A stretch of DNA of 64,000 nt from Salinigranum halophilum. Its GTDB lineage: Archaea > Halobacteriota > Halobacteria > Halobacteriales > Haloferacaceae. The stretch is taken from NCBI RefSeq assembly GCF_007004735.1, contig NZ_SSNL01000004.1, forward strand, positions 558,001 through 622,000. Direction: 5' to 3'. A program made the position numbers and the translations under genes. The notes under the pieces are model-generated. The model searched no databases and was not told where the DNA came from. It worked only from the letters and a program-made list of their open reading frames with translations. Positions 59,815-64,000 of the stretch are shown here, in pieces; positions within the stretch are counted from its first letter, which is position 1; each line of letters starts with the position of its first letter.

Positions 59815-60372
59815 ATGGAAGAACTCGAACGCGTTTTGAGCAGGTACGCGACCAGCCAGGAGCTGATGGATCAGATCCGGTACACTGCCGAGTCGTTGAG
59901 CATGGAATTCGACCAGTGGGACAAACAGCACGTGAGTGGCCCGAGTCTGTACTTGCTGATCGTCGCCGAGATCAATTTCGATGCGTACACCGACCCGATG
60001 GGAGACAACAGGTGGCCAGTCGAGCGGTGTCGGGTCGTCACCGAGTCGCCCGACAAGTTCACCGAAGTCGCCCGAGACGTGACGCTACGCCGAGACGGCG
60101 CCGTCGTCGTGACCGGGGACGGAACGATACAAGAGCAGATGGTTCGGGTTCGCAGCCCCAGTCGGGAGTATCTCAACTCGGTCGGCAAACTCGAATACGC
60201 TGATTGGATGGGTGCCAAACACATGAGCGCGCTCGAAACGTCACTCCGTGAGGAAGTGCTGTGGGTCGTCACACTCAGCGAAGAGAACGGGCGCGTCACG
60301 ACGTTTCTCGACGGGACGTACCAAGACTATCCCCGTGAGGCGATCGGTGGCCGGTGGCGGCCCGAAGAGTAG
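59815..60372 (+). CDS. DisA-like (diadenylate cyclase fold) protein 2
   Basis: A 185-residue paralogue of the DisA-like protein at 48.7 kb. The two share YATSQELMD, SGPSLY-LIVA, DGAV-(I/V)-GDG, QEQMVRVR and GGRWRPE across the whole length. The DGA motif is at 94-96, and residues 133-143 read GAKHMSALETS instead of GTRHRAA, so the nucleotide-contacting Arg pair is lost or replaced. This may be a sensing or divergent member of the DacZ family. It has its own promoter-like gttta just upstream and no zinc-ribbon partner. Confidence 0.75.
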   Translation: MEELERVLSRYATSQELMDQIRYTAESLSMEFDQWDKQHVSGPSLYLLIVAEINFDAYTDPMGDNRWPVERCRVVTESPDKFTEVARDVTLRRDGAVVVTGDGTIQEQMVRVRSPSREYLNSVGKLEYADWMGAKHMSALETSLREEVLWVVTLSEENGRVTTFLDGTYQDYPREAIGGRWRPEE

Positions 60373-60451
60373 TCACCGGCCACGACGTGGCACGGATGAC
60401 CAGTTCGGGTTCTCCGCGGTTCGCTGTCCTGCGGACGTCTTTTCACCGGTC

Positions 60452-60871
60452 CTATCGAACGACGATTACGGGCACGGGGGACCGGCGGAACACTTTCTGT
60501 GTGACGTTTCCGACGACCAGTCGGTCGACCAACGAGCCGCTGTGGCTCCCGATGACGACCGCGTCGAAGTCGTCGGCCCGGTCCAAGATTGCCCGCGACG
60601 GCTCCCCCAGTTGAACCTCGGTGGTGACCTCGATGCCGTGCTCGGCGGCGAGTTCGCGGGCGTCATCGAACACCTCCTTCGCGCGCTCGGTGGCGGCTTC
60701 GCCGATGTCGTCCTCGAGCGCGAGTCCCGTGGCGACTCCCCCCCACAGTGACGGTTCGCCGACGACGTTCAACACGGTAATCTCTGCGTCAGGATGGTTC
60801 TCGAGGGCGTACGCGAGCGCTCGCTGAGCCATCTCCGAGTCGTCCATCGGAACGAGAATTCGTGAAATCAT
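60452..60871 (-). CDS. universal stress protein (UspA family)
   Basis: A 139-residue single-domain Usp. The strand ILVPMDDSEMAQRALAYAL, the VVIGSHSGSLVDRLVVGNVTQKVFRRSPVPVIVV ATP-binding loop (G-2x-G-9x-G-type) and size are standard. ATP-binding Usp subtypes have this loop intact. It is convergent with the DisA-like gene (79 bp between stops). Stress role is a family generality. Confidence 0.94.
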   Translation of the reverse strand: MISRILVPMDDSEMAQRALAYALENHPDAEITVLNVVGEPSLWGGVATGLALEDDIGEAATERAKEVFDDARELAAEHGIEVTTEVQLGEPSRAILDRADDFDAVVIGSHSGSLVDRLVVGNVTQKVFRRSPVPVIVVR

Positions 60872-61145
60872 GAGCTAGCTACGGACGCGGAGTGAGCGGC
60901 ATCGTCCTGCGCCGGACGGCACAGGACTCTCGAATGTCGGGTCCACCGAGCGCCGTTCGGATGGCGTCTCGTTTAGCAGGGAGAGTACCTCCGAAGGCCG
61001 TTCGGCATCACTCCGTTCCGGTCTGACCCTACACCGTGGTACGATATGTCAATACTTGAAGCTACGGAATGGGGACGCCGCCCCGCCAACCAGACCGTGG
61101 CGTGTGTCGTGGCTCTCTCGTCGGAGAGGCCGAGCGGCGACGAGT

Positions 61146-64000
61146 TCAGCCAGCGAACGCGAACTCGAACCGGACACCGTCGGACGCGCTCTCCGTGAGG
61201 TCGACGGCCCAGCCGTGTGCGTCGGCGAGGTCCGCCACGATGGACAAGCCGAACCCCGTCCCGTCGGTGCGCGACGTGTAGCCGTACTCGAAGACCTCCT
61301 CGCGTTGCTCCGGCGGGATGCCGGGGCCGTCGTCTGCCACGTAAAAGCCCGCGCGGTCCGTCAGGGGCCCCAGCGTCACGGTCACGTCGTCACCACCGTG
61401 CTCGACCGCGTTGCGGAAGAGGTTCTCGAACAGTTCGGTGAGGAGGCTCTCGTCACCGTCGACCGTCGGCAACTCCGCGTCGACGTGCAACACCGCGCGC
61501 GCGGTCTCGACGTACTGCCACGCGTCGTGAGCGACGTCACACAGCCTGCACGCCGACGTGTCCTCGAGTTCGGTGCCGGCCTTCGACAGCGTCAGCAGGT
61601 CGTCGACGAGTACCTCCATCCGGTCGAGCGCCGATGCCGTCTTCTCGAAGTACGCCGGACTGTTCGTCTCTTCGGCGAGTTCCAAGTAGCCGCTCGCCAC
61701 GCCGAGTGGGTTCCGCAGGTCGTGCGAGACGATGCTCGCGAACTTCTCGAGGCGCTCGTTCTGTGCTTCGAGCGCCCGCTCCCGGTCGCGCAGCAGCGCC
61801 GTCCGCTCCGCACGGGCCAGCGCGCCGGCGAGCGCTTCGGCGAGGAGTTCCAAGACGGTCGTGTCGATGTCGTCGAACTCGGCCGCGTCGAGTTCGGAGA
61901 CGCCGAGCACGCCGTGATTCCCGAGTGGGATCATCAGCGGCGTCTCTCGCGTCGACGGCTCGACCGCCCCACCGTCCGGGGACGTCCGTTCTGGGGCTGG
62001 CCCGACGGTGGGCGCGTTGCGAGCGAACGTCGAGAGCGGCTCGGCGTCGGCGGCTCGTTCGTACGTCGTCACGTCACCCGCTGTATCGGCGGATTCGCCT
62101 CGAGAGCCGTCCGTGGGTCGTCGAGCGGAGCCCTGTCGCTGGAGGCGACAGTACTCCACCCCCACGACGTCGATCGCCGCGTCGACGCCCATTCGGGCGG
62201 CTTCGGCGGCGTCAGCCACGTCGATCAGTTGGCTCGTGTACTCCTGGAGCTGTTCGAGCTTGCGCCGGTGTTTCTCGAACGAGGTGACGTCGGCGGTGAT
62301 GCCGGCGACCTGGGCGACCGCGCCGGTGTCGTCTCGAATCGGGGAGAGACGCGAGCGGAGCCACCGCGTCCCCCGCTCGGGGTGTCGGAGACGGAACTGC
62401 TGGATCTGCGGCCAGGTTGCCTCGCCCGTCGCCTGTGCCTCGACGTCCGCTTCGAGTGCCTCGACGTCGTCCGGGTGGACCCTGTTGAGCCACGCATCGG
62501 GATTCCGACGCAGTTCGTGTTCGGAGACGCCGTAGAGGTCCTCGGCAGCCGAGTTCACGAACAGCACCGCCGAGTAGTCCGGCGGGACGAGAAAGAGCCC
62601 CTGGTCGACGTTCTCGGTGAACGTCTCGAACTGCTGTCGCGCCCGTCGCAGTTCCCGTTCCTGCCGTTTCTGCGCGGTGATGTCTTGGAACACGCCGCGC
62701 AGAACGCGGGCCCCGTCGCCGTCACCCACCGGCTTGCCCCACGCGCGAACGTCTCTGCGGTCGCCGTCGGCGCGGACGATTCTGAGGTCGTGTTCGTACG
62801 ACTCGCCCGTGTCGAGCGCTCGCTCGACAGCAGCGGTGATCTGCTCTCTGTCGTCGGGGTGATAGAACTCGATGCCGTCGGCCAGCGTCGGCTCGTAGCC
62901 TGGGTCGACCCCGTGGATCCGTCGGACGCCGTCGGACCAGTAGAGCTCTTCGGCCCCCGGGTCGTACTCCCAGATGCCAATCTCCGCGATGTCCTGCACG
63001 CGCTCGAAGAGGAAACTCTGCCGCTCGAGTTCGGTCCGCCGCCGCCCGCGGGCGAGTTCCGTGCTGATCAGTTCGGCGACGAGTTCCACGAGCGTGCGGC
63101 CGAACCCGTCGAACGGTTCGTCTCGGGCGCGTGGACTGGAGAAGTTGAGTGTGCCGAACCGGTCGCCCTCGACGGTGAGGGGAACGCCGATGTACGCCTC
63201 CAGTTCGAACTGCTGGTACGCCGGATGCGACTCCTTGCCGGCGTCGAACGCGTCGACGAACGAGCAGACGGCGTTCTGGTCGAGCACCTCGTGACAGTAC
63301 GTCGCGGATAGGTCGAACCGGTCGCCGGGTTCGATCGGGGCCGCCGGCGCGTACGCGTGCTCGACCCGGTACGTGTCGTCGTCGACCCCCGCGACCAGGC
63401 CGATGTCGAGGTTCAGCGCCTCACACCCGATCTCGAGGAGCGACTCGATGCGCTCGTCACTCGAGCGGGACTCGTCGGCGACGACCGTCTGCACCTCTCG
63501 GAGTCGGTCGCGCTCGTGTTCGAGCTGCTGTTGGACTGCGTGTTGGTCGGTGACGTCTCGCGCGACGACCACCACCTCCTGGGCGTCGCCGCTTGCGAGC
63601 GGCGTCAACCGGACGTCGAACCACTGGCGGTCGAACGGTGTGTCGAGGCCGAGCCGGAGGTCGAAGTCGGACACGCCGGTCACGTCGCTGTCACTCTCCA
63701 TCTCGCTGAACGTCTCTTCGACCGCGTGGGTGAACGCCTCGGCGTCGGCCGTGGAGACCATCCCCTCGACGAGGCCGGCCAGCGACTCGCCTTCGATGCG
63801 CCCTGCCCTGCGTCGACCGAGGGCCTGTGCGGCGGCGGCGTTCGCGAACTGCACGGTGAGCGCGTCGTCGACGACGAACACCGCGTCGTGGACGCTCTGG
63901 AGCACGGTCTCGTGTCGCTCGAGTTCACGCTGGTGCTCGCGTTCGTCGGTGACCTCCCGGGAGAAGACGGTGAGGCCGTCCGTGTCGGGAAAGACGCGGA
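61146..64000 (-). CDS. PAS/GAF sensor histidine kinase, 5' end beyond window
   Basis: A partial kinase of at least 951 residues; the frame stays open to the right edge. In the readable part: the end of a PAS domain (REVTDEREHQ), a PAS (about 30-160 of the visible part), a GAF with FELEAYIGVPLTVEGDRFGTLNFSS, two PAS domains ending in DITAQK and DVTSFEK, and a GAF-like region (about 630-770). HisKA then has His in IVSHDLRNPLG, and HATPase has NLFRNAVEHGG, DDGPGIP and GTGFGLSI. The GAF type and HATPase resemble those of the other kinases here, suggesting domain shuffling between them. Sensory input cannot be defined without the 5' end. Confidence 0.93.
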   Translation of the reverse strand, partial: RVFPDTDGLTVFSREVTDEREHQRELERHETVLQSVHDAVFVVDDALTVQFANAAAAQALGRRRAGRIEGESLAGLVEGMVSTADAEAFTHAVEETFSEMESDSDVTGVSDFDLRLGLDTPFDRQWFDVRLTPLASGDAQEVVVVARDVTDQHAVQQQLEHERDRLREVQTVVADESRSSDERIESLLEIGCEALNLDIGLVAGVDDDTYRVEHAYAPAAPIEPGDRFDLSATYCHEVLDQNAVCSFVDAFDAGKESHPAYQQFELEAYIGVPLTVEGDRFGTLNFSSPRARDEPFDGFGRTLVELVAELISTELARGRRRTELERQSFLFERVQDIAEIGIWEYDPGAEELYWSDGVRRIHGVDPGYEPTLADGIEFYHPDDREQITAAVERALDTGESYEHDLRIVRADGDRRDVRAWGKPVGDGDGARVLRGVFQDITAQKRQERELRRARQQFETFTENVDQGLFLVPPDYSAVLFVNSAAEDLYGVSEHELRRNPDAWLNRVHPDDVEALEADVEAQATGEATWPQIQQFRLRHPERGTRWLRSRLSPIRDDTGAVAQVAGITADVTSFEKHRRKLEQLQEYTSQLIDVADAAEAARMGVDAAIDVVGVEYCRLQRQGSARRPTDGSRGESADTAGDVTTYERAADAEPLSTFARNAPTVGPAPERTSPDGGAVEPSTRETPLMIPLGNHGVLGVSELDAAEFDDIDTTVLELLAEALAGALARAERTALLRDRERALEAQNERLEKFASIVSHDLRNPLGVASGYLELAEETNSPAYFEKTASALDRMEVLVDDLLTLSKAGTELEDTSACRLCDVAHDAWQYVETARAVLHVDAELPTVDGDESLLTELFENLFRNAVEHGGDDVTVTLGPLTDRAGFYVADDGPGIPPEQREEVFEYGYTSRTDGTGFGLSIVADLADAHGWAVDLTESASDGVRFEFAFAG

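Overview
The window reads as chromosomal DNA of a halophilic archaeon (class Halobacteria). Signs are the GC-rich coding with GC-ending codons, the acidic Asp/Glu-rich proteins, Tat lipoprotein signals (RR-x-F-[IVL] with a Gly-Cys lipobox) on nearly all secreted proteins, haloarchaeal families (HalX output domain, Bat-type HTH-10 regulator, PAS/GAF kinases with SHDL H-boxes, a SAMP/MoaD-like ubiquitin fold), AT-rich TATA boxes placed for leaderless mRNAs, and several GTG starts. I cannot name the species. No rRNA, tRNA, CRISPR array, insertion sequence or origin was recognised.

Layout. 0-5 kb: DUF2267 protein, polytopic membrane protein, Tat lipoprotein with a repeat tail, an amidase and an aldo/keto reductase. 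5.1-11.4 kb: a tightly overlapping minus-strand signalling operon (HxlR-REC-HalX regulator, a 1264-residue PAS/GAF kinase, a stand-alone receiver, a receiver-kinase). 11.8-15.7 kb: a surface-fibre-like locus of two TasA/camelysin-like secreted proteins, a dedicated ER/SipW-type signal peptidase and a DUF5305-like membrane protein, divergent from the signalling operon. 15.7-20.6 kb: a xylose-dehydrogenase-like Gfo/Idh enzyme, a stand-alone fumarate reductase/SDH-type flavoprotein followed by a ubiquitin-like protein, and a formamidase-family enzyme. 21.2-21.5 kb: an AT-rich island.

21.5-36.9 kb is a sugar catabolic island: KDPG/KDPGal aldolase, KDG kinase, an SDR dehydrogenase, a cytoplasmic GH5-like glycosidase, D-galactonate dehydratase (very close to E. 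coli DgoD), a GH2 beta-galactosidase-like enzyme, a YesL/DUF624-like membrane protein, a complete CUT1 ABC importer, an IclR regulator with two N-terminal wHTH domains, and a glycerol-dehydrogenase-family enzyme. Together these can import a beta-galactoside, hydrolyse it and run galactose through the DeLey-Doudoroff route to pyruvate and glyceraldehyde-3-phosphate.

37.8-46.7 kb: a receiver-PAS-kinase, then a Bat-type regulator divergent from hyuA-hyuB, an isochorismatase/N-carbamoylsarcosine-amidase-like enzyme and an ICL/PEP-mutase-family lyase, with a perfect 14-bp palindrome in the divergent promoter. 46.9-49.4 kb: small membrane proteins, a DisA-like (diadenylate cyclase fold) protein and a 49-residue zinc ribbon. 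49.8-60.4 kb: phosphorus-acquisition-like genes (two HAD phosphatases, a PhnD-C-E-E importer, a PiT-family permease translationally coupled to a membrane-anchored tetrad-repeat protein) and a second DisA-like paralogue. 60.4-64 kb: a UspA protein and the 3' part of another PAS/GAF kinase that runs off the right edge.

The most notable items are the TasA/SipW-like locus next to the HxlR-receiver operon, the repeat protein coupled to the PiT permease, the pair of DisA-like proteins whose RHR motif is replaced by KHL/KHM, the tandem-wHTH IclR protein, and the hydantoinase-amidase-lyase cluster.
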